50,778 nucleotides of DNA from Nitrospira sp. SG-bin1 (GTDB taxonomy: Bacteria; Nitrospirota; Nitrospiria; Nitrospirales; Nitrospiraceae), in the NCBI GenBank assembly GCA_002083365.1, contig LVWS01000012.1, positions 1 to 50,778 on the forward strand, read 5' to 3'. The position numbers were made by a program, and so were the translations under genes. Positions within the stretch are counted from its first letter, which is position 1, and each line of letters begins with the position of its first letter. Below are positions 17,274 to 25,549 of this stretch, one piece after another. Under the pieces are notes generated by a model. The model had not been told where the DNA came from and did not search any database. It worked only from the letters and a program-made list of their open reading frames with translations.

Positions 17274-17405
17274 ATGAGCGCGCTGAATAACCCTGTCATT
17301 GCGGTGGTCGTTTCTCTGATTATTACAGTCGGCTATTTTATTCTGGTTGATCACTACCTCATGGATATGCAGGGATTGGACTTTTGGTACCTATTCCGAA
17401 ATTAG
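17274..17405 (+). CDS. Putative 43-residue single-helix membrane protein upstream of oxidase copy 2
   Basis: A strong purine-rich ribosome site (GGAGGAGAGG) precedes ATG 17274. The 43-residue product is MSALNNP, then the helix VIAVVVSLIITVGYFILVDHY, then LMDMQGLDFWYLFRN and TAG. The good ribosome site, single helix and position 104 bases before bd-like oxidase copy 2 suggest a small oxidase subunit, analogous to CydX. No family is recognised from sequence, and expression is untested. Confidence 0.55.
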   Translation: MSALNNPVIAVVVSLIITVGYFILVDHYLMDMQGLDFWYLFRN

Positions 17406-17509
17406 ATGTCGGGAAACAGTAATCGGTGCCGGAGAAAGTAATCGGTAATTGAGAGTTTAGATAATTCGTGCATCATTAATCTAACGAGAGTGTATTAAGG
17501 AGGTATTCC

Positions 17510-19426
17510 ATGGGCCTTTTAGCCGGCAAGCGCGTCTTTTCAATCATGGCGCTCTGCATGATGGTTGGCCTCCTTCTGCTTCCGATCGTCGTGGCTCTGC
17601 CTTCGCCGGCCATCGGTGAAGAGGCTCCTGCCGGCGATGCGGCAAAGAAGGATGGGGATAAGGTTGAAAAGGGTCGGGATGTCTACTACAAGACCGAGGG
17701 TATTGTAGTCGGTGCTCCTGCCCCCAAAACGACTGATGGTCCTAAGGACTATCCGAGGTACAATTTTGAGAGCCGCGTTCTCCTCTGGTTTGCGAACCAG
17801 CAGCACCTTTATTACGGTAGTTTCGTGCTGGCCGTGCCGATCTTTTGCATGATTATCGAGTTTATGGGGGTGGTGACCAAGGACAAGGCGCTCGCCAAGC
17901 GCTATGATCAGTTGGCGTATGACTTTATTAAGATCAGTCTGACGGCGTACTCTCTTACGGCAATTCTTGGCGGTATCCTGATCTTTACCTTCCTGACCTT
18001 GTATCCAGCGTTCTTCTCGTATTTGTCCAGCATATTCCGCCCGGTCATGCATATCTATGCCTTGATGTTTGTGGCTGAGAGCGGAACCCTCTACATCTAT
18101 TACTATGGCTGGGACAAGATGAAGGAGGGATTCCTGAAGTGGATCCATTTGAGCATGTCGGTGATCTTGAATATCATCGGGACCTTGCTCATGTTCTTGG
18201 CGAATTCCTGGATCGGCTTCATGATGTCGCCTGCCGGTGTCGATGAGCAGGGGCGATATCTTGGGAATATTTGGCACGTGATTCATACGGCTTTGTGGAA
18301 TCCCCTCAATCTTCACAGAATCCTCGGAAACATGGCCTTTGGCGGTGGTGTGGTCGCTGCGTATGCCGCCTATAAATTTTTGGCGGCAAAGACAGACGAG
18401 GATCGCGCTCACTATGACTGGATGGGTTATATCGCCATGGCGCTCGGCGTGGCCTTCTTGATTCCGCTGCCATTTGCTGGATACTGGCTGATGCGGGAGG
18501 TATATGCCTATCGGCAACAGATGGGCATTACATTGATGGGAGGCCTGCTCGCGTGGCTATTCATCATTCAAGCGACGATGATCGGAATTCTCTTCCTCAG
18601 CACCAACTATTATCTCTGGCAAGCCATGGGGCGCATGCGCGGTGCTGAGAAATATCAGCGATACATTAAGTACCTTGTGTTCTTGTTGGCCTGCGGTTAC
18701 ATGGTCTTCATCACGCCGCACACCATGGTCATGACGCCAGCTGAGCTAAAGGCCATGGGAGGCCAGCAGCACCCGGTCCTGGGTAACTACGGGGTTATGT
18801 CTGCTAAGAACGGTGGCATCAACGTTATTATCACGACCACCGTGCTGAGTTTCGTCTGGTATATGCGGGGCAATAAAGTGTCAACCGTATCGTGGGCGAA
18901 GTTCGGGAACATCTTCATGGGGGTATTCTTCGCCTGCGCCTACTTCAATATTATTTTCCTTGCGGTATATGGATACTACATTCCTGCCAACGTACGCGTC
19001 GGTTTGTCTGTTCCTCAGGTCGCGACTACGTTGTCCTGTCTCTTCTTCATGTTTGCCCTGAACAGCTTCATGATGAAGGGCGCGAAACAAATGGGACCGA
19101 TTGAGTGGGGTAAGATCTCTGCTCGGTCTCAATACGCGCTCATCATGTTGGCGACGGCATTCACCTGGATGATGGGGTTGATGGGCTATATCCGCTCATC
19201 GGTTCGACTGTTCTGGCATGTGAATGAAATTATGAGGGATAACTCTCCCTGGGCTTATACCCATACGGTGGGATTTGCCGCCAACATGATTTCATTTAAT
19301 GTCTTGTTTTTCTGGATCACGATTCTCTTTGTCTTCTGGTTAGGCAGCTTGACCGCGAAGAAGGTTCCGGTCGAGGCAAAAGCGGGAATCCCGGGTAGTG
19401 TCCCGCAGCCGGCTGCCAGTCACTAA
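17510..19426 (+). CDS. Cytochrome bd-like oxidase subunit I, copy 2
   Basis: The 638-residue paralogue of the 12048 gene aligns over its length. An N-terminal signal/anchor and an Asp/Lys-rich periplasmic stretch are followed by about 14 membrane segments. Shared motifs are NQQHLYYGSF, LANSWIGFMMSPAGVD, WNPLNLHRIL, TPHTMVMTPAELKAMGGQQH, NYGVMSAKNG and GLMGYIRSSVRLFWHV. Like copy 1 it has CydA-type helix motifs but no GRQPW. The ribosome site AAGGAGG precedes ATG 17510. It is followed directly by c-type cytochrome genes, so cytochrome c rather than quinol may be the electron donor (inference). Haem content and oxygen reduction cannot be read from sequence. Confidence 0.87.
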   Translation: MGLLAGKRVFSIMALCMMVGLLLLPIVVALPSPAIGEEAPAGDAAKKDGDKVEKGRDVYYKTEGIVVGAPAPKTTDGPKDYPRYNFESRVLLWFANQQHLYYGSFVLAVPIFCMIIEFMGVVTKDKALAKRYDQLAYDFIKISLTAYSLTAILGGILIFTFLTLYPAFFSYLSSIFRPVMHIYALMFVAESGTLYIYYYGWDKMKEGFLKWIHLSMSVILNIIGTLLMFLANSWIGFMMSPAGVDEQGRYLGNIWHVIHTALWNPLNLHRILGNMAFGGGVVAAYAAYKFLAAKTDEDRAHYDWMGYIAMALGVAFLIPLPFAGYWLMREVYAYRQQMGITLMGGLLAWLFIIQATMIGILFLSTNYYLWQAMGRMRGAEKYQRYIKYLVFLLACGYMVFITPHTMVMTPAELKAMGGQQHPVLGNYGVMSAKNGGINVIITTTVLSFVWYMRGNKVSTVSWAKFGNIFMGVFFACAYFNIIFLAVYGYYIPANVRVGLSVPQVATTLSCLFFMFALNSFMMKGAKQMGPIEWGKISARSQYALIMLATAFTWMMGLMGYIRSSVRLFWHVNEIMRDNSPWAYTHTVGFAANMISFNVLFFWITILFVFWLGSLTAKKVPVEAKAGIPGSVPQPAASH

Positions 19427-19507
19427 TCAGTGTCTTTTTGATAGGCAGTTCAACGGCGGAGAGGGATTTATTTACCGCTCCTCGTTGAGCTGTAGGAGGT
19501 TACGACC

Positions 19508-20812
19508 TTGGGTAATCTTATTTCGGAAGCACTCTCAATGGGCTGGATGGCTCTAGCTATCATCGCGGGGCTGATAGTGTACTTCCAGATGTCCATCAGT
19601 GACCCCGTCGCAAAGAAACGGGCTGTTTTTAAGACCTTCATCGGGCTGGTCTCTTGTTTTCTTTTGTTCATGGCGATCGCCAATTATAAGAACAATTTTT
19701 ATGGCGAGAATCGGCTTTTACCCGTGTCCCTGGTGATGATCACCGTGACCACCTTCGTTATGGCGTTGTACTTCACCAACTTGAGCGCCTTGCTTCGGAT
19801 TGGCGGGTTCATGTTTTTTGTAGCTGCATTTCTGTCGGGCTATGGAAACTGGCTCCCTCAAGTTGAAGGTGGATTTCCGCCGGTAGAAGAAAAGAAGACC
19901 TGGGACTCCATGACGCCCCAGCAGTTGGCCGACGAAGGTGAGAAGATTATCTTCGGCGGTGTCGGAAAAAATAAGGAGCAGGGCGCGATCGGGAAGGGAC
20001 AATGTCCGCTCTGTCATGCCTTCCATGCGGGCATGCTCGGTGAGCGTGCGCCGAATTTGTTGGGTCTTCCCACTCGGAAGGAACGTTTAGAAGATCCGAA
20101 ATATTCCAAAGGTGATCCGTCAAAGCGTGAGTACTCCGTCAAGGAAGCGTTCCCTGGTTCAGGTACCGCTGAAAACGTACAGGAATACATTGCAGAGTCG
20201 CATGCATGTCCTAGTTGTTATGTCGTGGCTGGGTATGGAGTGAAGGGTACCAACGATAAGGAAAGCCCCATGCCGGCCATTCATAAGCCGCCGATCTCTC
20301 TAAGTCTTCCGGAACTTGCGGCCGTTGATACATGGATGTATCTCCGCGAGGGGGTAGAGCCGCCGTCCTTCGAAGAGATTGTTAAATCCTACGAAAAGTT
20401 TATCCCGGAAGCGGATCGTCCGAAGCAGCAAGAGGAGAAGGCCGCTGGCGCTACGTCTCTGATGGCTGACGGATCGGAGCCGGTTGATCAGATCTTTGCA
20501 AAGGCTCAATGTGTGTCGTGCCATACGATCCCAGGTATTCCAGGTGCTATGGGCACAATTGGTCCAAAGCTGGAGGAAGGAACCACGGCTCCCCAACGCA
20601 TCAAAGATCCTACGTATAAGGGCACTGCCAAGTCTGCGACTGAATACATTATGGAGTCCATCGTCGATCCAAGCGCCTTTGTCGTGAAGCCATTTCCAGA
20701 CAACACCATGCCGAAGGTCTTCGGCCAAAAGTTGAGCGCTGGTGCATTGAAAAAAATCGTCGATTATTTATCACAAGTAAAAACCGGGGCGCCGCCGCCG
20801 AAGATTTCATAG
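19508..20812 (+). CDS. Membrane-anchored di-haem cytochrome c
   Basis: The 434-residue protein starts at TTG 19508 after GTAGGAGG. The first ~125 residues contain about four hydrophobic segments (MGWMALAIIAGLIVYFQM, FIGLVSCFLLFMAIA, LVMITVTTFVMALYF, FMFFVAAFLSGYG). The remainder is periplasmic, with haem c motifs CPLCH (near residue 165) and CVSCH (near 335). Between them, near 233, lies CPSCY, where a Tyr replaces the axial His. Late Met residues such as NTMPKVFG could be axial ligands. It follows oxidase copy 2 by 81 bases and precedes two more cytochromes, so it probably relays electrons to the oxidase. Confidence 0.88.
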   Translation: MGNLISEALSMGWMALAIIAGLIVYFQMSISDPVAKKRAVFKTFIGLVSCFLLFMAIANYKNNFYGENRLLPVSLVMITVTTFVMALYFTNLSALLRIGGFMFFVAAFLSGYGNWLPQVEGGFPPVEEKKTWDSMTPQQLADEGEKIIFGGVGKNKEQGAIGKGQCPLCHAFHAGMLGERAPNLLGLPTRKERLEDPKYSKGDPSKREYSVKEAFPGSGTAENVQEYIAESHACPSCYVVAGYGVKGTNDKESPMPAIHKPPISLSLPELAAVDTWMYLREGVEPPSFEEIVKSYEKFIPEADRPKQQEEKAAGATSLMADGSEPVDQIFAKAQCVSCHTIPGIPGAMGTIGPKLEEGTTAPQRIKDPTYKGTAKSATEYIMESIVDPSAFVVKPFPDNTMPKVFGQKLSAGALKKIVDYLSQVKTGAPPPKIS

Positions 20813-20854
20813 CGCCCGGTTGTCTCTTATGCGGAGAGTAAAGGGAGTTTACCG

Positions 20855-21892
20855 ATGAAAGCGTTGATGTCGCTCGGTGCCTTGGTTGGTGTAGCGGGGC
20901 TGCTCCTGCTGGGTGGGATGATCTTCGACATTGTTCCATCCACCACTGTGAGATTGGTTGAGGGATATATGCCGATCCAGCTGCTGCTCGAAGTGGCATG
21001 CTACGTGATCGGTTTTACCGGCTTGAGCTATATAATGAGTGCCATGGGCATGGCCATCCCGCGCTTCTGGCAAGGGATCGGGTTCTGGGTCTTCTTGATG
21101 CTTTATCTGAAATATCGTGTCTATCCGCCGATTCCTTTCAGCGTACGAGCGATGTATGGGACGGTGGGGCTCGTGACGGTGTTCATGTGGGTATCCGCCA
21201 ATGAAGAGGATTGGAACAAATTCAAGCAGCCCATTATGAATGTGCTCGATGCGCAGACTGGGATGAATAGGCTTCTCCGCTATGCGTATCTTGTGCTCAT
21301 TCCCATCCTTGTCGGCGGGTTTTCCTATAATGCCATGATGCCGAAATCGGAAGAGCCAATCGAGCTCAGAACCGTCCATCCTGCGCCGCCTGCCAGTACA
21401 AAGGTCCATGGTAAAACCTATACCCTGCAGACTTCGCAGAATCCATATCGGGTCAATCCTGAGGGGAAGTACGATCAAGAGTTCTCCAACGCCAATATCG
21501 TCGAGCAGGGCATGGGGCGTCTAATGAAGCCTAACGCCAATCCGTGGGATGACAAGAATCAAGGGTATCTGAAGTACGTCCGCGAGGGCGGCGAAATCTT
21601 CTTTCAAAACTGTCATTTTTGCCATGGTGACAACTTAAACGGCCGAGGGCTCCACGCTTTTGCCTTCAATCCAATTCCCGCGAATTTTACCGATCCAGGT
21701 ACGATCGCCCAGCTGCAGGAAACCTTCATCTTCTGGCGCGTGGCCAAGGGGGGAATTGGGTTGCCTAACGAAGGGTTTCCTTGGGCCTCCGTCATGCCGC
21801 CATGGGAACAACACCTGACTGTCGATGAAATTTGGAAAGTTATTTTGTTTGAATATTGGCACACTGGTTACTATCCACGGACTTGGGATTAG
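20855..21892 (+). CDS. Membrane-anchored mono-haem cytochrome c
   Basis: The 345-residue product has four to five N-terminal membrane segments (LGALVGVAGLLLLGGMIFDI, IQLLLEVACYVIGFTGLSYI, FWQGIGFWVFLMLYLKY, YLVLIPILVGGFSY). A periplasmic domain carries one haem c motif, CHFCHG, near residue 252, and the C-terminal VMPPWEQHLTVDEIWKVILF is typical of class I cytochromes with a Met ligand. AAGGGAG precedes ATG 20855. It sits 42 bases after the di-haem cytochrome and 39 before the next cytochrome, so one transcript is likely. It may anchor or wire the oxidase to soluble carriers (inference). Confidence 0.88.
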   Translation: MKALMSLGALVGVAGLLLLGGMIFDIVPSTTVRLVEGYMPIQLLLEVACYVIGFTGLSYIMSAMGMAIPRFWQGIGFWVFLMLYLKYRVYPPIPFSVRAMYGTVGLVTVFMWVSANEEDWNKFKQPIMNVLDAQTGMNRLLRYAYLVLIPILVGGFSYNAMMPKSEEPIELRTVHPAPPASTKVHGKTYTLQTSQNPYRVNPEGKYDQEFSNANIVEQGMGRLMKPNANPWDDKNQGYLKYVREGGEIFFQNCHFCHGDNLNGRGLHAFAFNPIPANFTDPGTIAQLQETFIFWRVAKGGIGLPNEGFPWASVMPPWEQHLTVDEIWKVILFEYWHTGYYPRTWD

Positions 21893-21931
21893 TCGCTGGA
21901 TACCCCAAAGGCCAAACCAAACATAATGTAA

Positions 21932-23725
21932 ATGAAGAAGATGAGGCTCAACATGATAGACAGCATGACTCAGAAGGCCGGAATCATCGCGGCTGCTGCC
22001 TTCGGAGTGGTTCTGGTGTCGGGGGCAGGATATTCGTCTGTTTCTGCTCAAGGGCTGCCTGAAGGATTTAAAAAGGGCGATCTTGCCCCTGAACCCTCCG
22101 CAGAAATGATCGAAGCAGGGAAGCGGGTTTATTTCACTAAGTGTGTATGGTGTCATGGAGTCGATGGCGCCGGTGACGGACCAGGTGCCGATCGACTGTG
22201 GCCACGTCCGCGCAATTTCAATCAAGGGACGTTTAAGATCCGCCACACCGCGAGCGGTGAGCTGCCGCTGTTTGATGCGAAAAAGCCCGTCCCCGGCCAA
22301 AACGACCTATTTGAGACGGTGACCCATGGATTGCCGGGTTCTGCCATGCCCCCGTGGGAAGGCATCTTGACCGAAGAACAACGGTTACAAGTACTGGCCT
22401 TTGTGACTACGCAGCTCGTTAAAGACCGGAAGTTTACGGATAAACAGTCGGAGACACAAACCGTCCTGCAATTAGCGGATCTGAAACCCAAGCCTGCCAG
22501 TGACGAGAGTAAGAAGCGAGGCTCGGAGTTGATCGTCGAAAAGAAGTGCGTTGAGTGTCACGGGATGGAAGGGCGTGGCGATGGGAACGCGTTTAACCTG
22601 AAAGATGACTGGGGTTTCTCGATTCAGCCGGCCAACTGGCATAAGTGCTGGAACTTTAGAGGGAGTCGTCAGGATCCCTACAACGTGACCAATATCTTCC
22701 GGACGTTTTCGACCGGTGTCAATGGTACGCCGATGCCTTCGTTCGCGGATAATACAACCGTAGATGAACGGTGGGATATCGCGAATTTTGTCAATTCGCT
22801 GTGCGAGAGAGATGCACTCGGCAATCCGCTTCCAATTGATCCACTGACCGATAAACCAAAAATCAACTTTGTTATTCCGTCTGATCCTGTGGAGGGAGAG
22901 ATTCCGACCGAGATCGAGCATGAAGCTTGGCAAAAGGCTCCTAAGCGGTATGTGGCTATGGGTGGACAGATCACCCATAAGCCGAGAAATTTCGTGAATC
23001 GGATTGATGATATCTGGGTTCGTTCTCTCTATAACGACAAATACATCGTTTATCTTCTCGAATGGGATGATCGAACCAAGAGTGTGGCCGAAGGGAAACT
23101 ACCTTGGGCTCCGACTCAGGTGAATATCGACGTCCAGGAACAGGAGCCTAAGACCGGTGAAGAAGGCTCCATCGCCGCCAAGCAAAACAACTACGCCGTG
23201 TATAATGACGCGATTGCCATTGAAACGGCAGTAAAGTGGAAAGAATTACCTGCTCCGATCAAGCCTCGGTACCTGTTCGGGACTAACGAGCAGTTCCCCG
23301 TTGATATCGTCAAATGGGAAGCCGATGGGTCGCTTCGCGCCTTCAAGGGAACAGGTTGGGATAAGGATTTTGAAGAGCGGGATAACTATGAAGAGGCGAT
23401 GAAGCTTGTGAAGGGCGAGTGGAAGAACGGTCGCTGGTATGTCATGATTCAGCGCCCGTTAGGAAATAAGAAAGACCAAGATTACGACGAGGATACTTTC
23501 TTTGAAGTGGGGCAATATATTCCGACCGTGTTTTTTGCATGGGACGGCCATAATGGTGATGCCGGACGCAAGATGGCAGTGTCGGCGTTCTATTATACAT
23601 TCATGAACCCACCCATCCCTCAGGAAACCTATATCTATCCGGCAGTGATCGCGGTGGGTGTGGTGTTGCTGGAAGGATGGGTTCTGACTCGCCGTGCTAA
23701 CCGGAAAAAGGGTAAGACATTGTAA
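21932..23725 (+). CDS. Exported di-haem cytochrome c fused to a NxrC/ethylbenzene-dehydrogenase-gamma-like haem-binding domain
   Basis: The 597-residue protein has a signal peptide (AGIIAAAAFGVVLVSGAGYSSVSAQ), then two class I cytochrome units: CVWCHG near residue 70 with AMPPWEG, and CVECHG near 206 with TPMPSFAD. From about residue 330 a beta-rich domain (WQKAPKRYVAMGGQ, WVRSLYNDKYIVYLLEWDD, VFFAWDGHNGD) resembles the b-haem-binding gamma subunit of ethylbenzene dehydrogenase and NxrC. A C-terminal membrane helix (YPAVIAVGVVLLEGWVL) ends RRANRKKG. ATG 21932 is used; 21953 is an alternative. The fusion looks like an internal electron relay next to the oxidase. Confidence 0.85.
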   Translation: MKKMRLNMIDSMTQKAGIIAAAAFGVVLVSGAGYSSVSAQGLPEGFKKGDLAPEPSAEMIEAGKRVYFTKCVWCHGVDGAGDGPGADRLWPRPRNFNQGTFKIRHTASGELPLFDAKKPVPGQNDLFETVTHGLPGSAMPPWEGILTEEQRLQVLAFVTTQLVKDRKFTDKQSETQTVLQLADLKPKPASDESKKRGSELIVEKKCVECHGMEGRGDGNAFNLKDDWGFSIQPANWHKCWNFRGSRQDPYNVTNIFRTFSTGVNGTPMPSFADNTTVDERWDIANFVNSLCERDALGNPLPIDPLTDKPKINFVIPSDPVEGEIPTEIEHEAWQKAPKRYVAMGGQITHKPRNFVNRIDDIWVRSLYNDKYIVYLLEWDDRTKSVAEGKLPWAPTQVNIDVQEQEPKTGEEGSIAAKQNNYAVYNDAIAIETAVKWKELPAPIKPRYLFGTNEQFPVDIVKWEADGSLRAFKGTGWDKDFEERDNYEEAMKLVKGEWKNGRWYVMIQRPLGNKKDQDYDEDTFFEVGQYIPTVFFAWDGHNGDAGRKMAVSAFYYTFMNPPIPQETYIYPAVIAVGVVLLEGWVLTRRANRKKGKTL

Positions 23726-23758
23726 CATTTCATAACGAAACGTTCGGCGTGGGAAGAA

Positions 23759-23795
23759 AGAGAGGGGGTGGGTAGTCCCACCCCCTCTCTTTTTT
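23759..23795 (+). terminator. Intrinsic terminator closing the respiratory block
   Basis: A perfect 14-base stem AGAGAGGGGGTGGG / CCCACCCCCTCTCT with a TAGT loop is followed directly by six T residues. It lies 33 bases after the last cytochrome stop. This is a textbook Rho-independent terminator and marks the end of the oxidase/cytochrome transcript, separating it from mobA. Confidence 0.93.
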
Positions 23796-23814
23796 CAAAC
23801 AGCTTCAGGTATTT

Positions 23815-24432
23815 ATGATCACCGATGTGACAGGCATACTGCTGGCCGGTGGAAAGAGTAGAAGGATGGGAGAGGACAAGCGATTTATGCTTGTCGGCCA
23901 GCGAACTCTCTTTGAGAGCAGTTGTGCTGTTCTTTGTGATCTCTTTGAACAGGTCTGCGTTGTCATCGCTCAAGACAGCCCTCCACTAGATCTAGAAATA
24001 CCGGTGACGCGCGATCTTATTCCGAGTTGCGGGAGCCTTGGCGGGTTATATACAGGTCTTCAATGGGCTCGGACTCACCATATCTTTCTCACGGCCTGTG
24101 ATATGCCCTTCTTAAACTCGGATGTCATTAGATACATGGTTGGCCTGAAAGACCAGGGTGATATCGTGATCGGTCGGTGGGCGACTCGTCTGCAGCCTAC
24201 GCATGCGGTTTATAGCCGGGCGTGCATGCCGGTTATCGAAGAGATGATCAAGCTCCATAATCGAAAGATCCACAACATGGTCTCTCATCCCGCTCTATGC
24301 TCGCGCATCGTTGCGGAAGATGAGATCAGTGCGTTCGACCCGGACGGACGTTCCATGTTCAATATTAATACGCCATCCGATCTAGAAAAGGCGCGATCGG
24401 TACATGATGCCGGTCCGGGTTCAGGGCGTTAG
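23815..24432 (+). CDS. mobA: Molybdenum cofactor guanylyltransferase MobA
   Basis: The 205-residue nucleotidyltransferase has the MobA signature LLAGGKSRRMGEDKRFM (residues 9-25), the CGSLGGLYTGL motif near 68-78, the metal-binding TACDMPFL near 92-99 and a late FNINTPSDLEKAR. It attaches GMP to molybdopterin to form the MGD cofactor used by DMSO-reductase-family enzymes, including nitrite oxidoreductase. It follows the respiratory terminator, so it needs its own promoter, which I cannot identify. Its 3' end overlaps the next gene by about 29 bases. No strong ribosome site is visible before ATG 23815. Confidence 0.93.
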   Translation: MITDVTGILLAGGKSRRMGEDKRFMLVGQRTLFESSCAVLCDLFEQVCVVIAQDSPPLDLEIPVTRDLIPSCGSLGGLYTGLQWARTHHIFLTACDMPFLNSDVIRYMVGLKDQGDIVIGRWATRLQPTHAVYSRACMPVIEEMIKLHNRKIHNMVSHPALCSRIVAEDEISAFDPDGRSMFNINTPSDLEKARSVHDAGPGSGR

Positions 24433-25495
24433 CGTGTCGGAAGGATCCGCGAAACGGACCGTCCTTATTCTTCATCCCGGCGCGCTAGGGGATGTCCTGC
24501 TGGCTATTCCGGCGATAAGGGCTCTGAGGGAAAAGTTTTCTCGACATGCGATCGTGCTTATCGCGTCCATCGCCGTGAGTCGGCTGCTGGTGGAGTGTGG
24601 ATTGATTGACAACGGGGTCCCATTGGAAGGTCAGGCAAGTCTGGGACTCTTTTCAGATACCTCCTCCCTTCCCAAGGAATTACAATCATGGTTGAAGCGA
24701 TGTGATCTGGTCGTGGCCTGGACCGAAGACACAGACGGCATTCTTGCTGCTCAGTGCCGGAAGTGGGGAGTGGTTCGCGTTCACATTCAGTCTCCATCCT
24801 CGCCGAGCTTACGAGTAAGGCACCAATGCGATCGTTTTCTTGAGACGCTGGGTGAGACGGCGCAAGGTATTTCATCGGAGCAGTCGATACGGCTTCCCTC
24901 TCATCTCGTGGAGCGAGCTAAAGGCTATCTTGACGCTCTGGAAGTCTCACACGATCGACCATTCGCTCTGGTGCATCCGGGGAGCGGAAGCGTTCACAAA
25001 TGCCTTGAGGCAAGACGGATGGCGTCGTTGATTGAACGGTTGCAGCAAGAAGGGATGTGCCCGCTGGTCTTGGAGGGACCGGCCGATCGGGATGCCGTGA
25101 ACAAGGTACGATGTTTTTTGGAAAAGCCACCGCTTGTTCTCAAGGACCTCGATCTTTCTCTAGTTGCAGGGATCCTGGCATGGGCAACCTTCTATGTCGG
25201 GCATGATTCGGGCGTGACCCATTTGGCGGCTTTGTTGGGTGTGCGGACCATAGCCATATTTGGCCCTACAGATCATCAGCGGTGGGGCCCATACGGTCGC
25301 CACGTATCGATTGTGCGAGGGATGCCTTGTGGTTGTAAGTCCTGGGAAACGGTCAAATCGTGTGCGGAGAAACCTTGTCTTCATGTACCGGTGGACCAAG
25401 TTTGGGAAGCGGCGCGGCGTATATTATGTAGACGACCCAATAACGCAAACCCTCATAACTCCACGGAAACCGCCTTGTCTCCGACGACCACGTAA
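24404..25495 (+). CDS. Glycosyltransferase family 9 (ADP-heptose:LPS heptosyltransferase-like)
   Basis: The 363-residue GT-B protein has the N-terminal nucleotide-fold start VLILHPGALGDVLLAIPAIRAL and the C-terminal donor-site region FALVHPGSGSVHKCLE. Conserved YVGHDSGVTHLAALLG and TIAIFGPTDHQRWGPYG are typical of GT9 heptosyltransferases acting on LPS inner core. The start is ambiguous: ATG 24404 overlaps mobA, and GTG 24434 (MSEGSAKRT) would leave no overlap. It reads through to 55 bases before argS. The acceptor sugar is unknown. Confidence 0.87.
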   Translation: MMPVRVQGVSVSEGSAKRTVLILHPGALGDVLLAIPAIRALREKFSRHAIVLIASIAVSRLLVECGLIDNGVPLEGQASLGLFSDTSSLPKELQSWLKRCDLVVAWTEDTDGILAAQCRKWGVVRVHIQSPSSPSLRVRHQCDRFLETLGETAQGISSEQSIRLPSHLVERAKGYLDALEVSHDRPFALVHPGSGSVHKCLEARRMASLIERLQQEGMCPLVLEGPADRDAVNKVRCFLEKPPLVLKDLDLSLVAGILAWATFYVGHDSGVTHLAALLGVRTIAIFGPTDHQRWGPYGRHVSIVRGMPCGCKSWETVKSCAEKPCLHVPVDQVWEAARRILCRRPNNANPHNSTETALSPTTT

Positions 25496-25549
25496 TGATA
25501 CAGTGGCCCGTTAATTTCCTTTCTTTGGTAAGGACTTAGGAAAATTATT

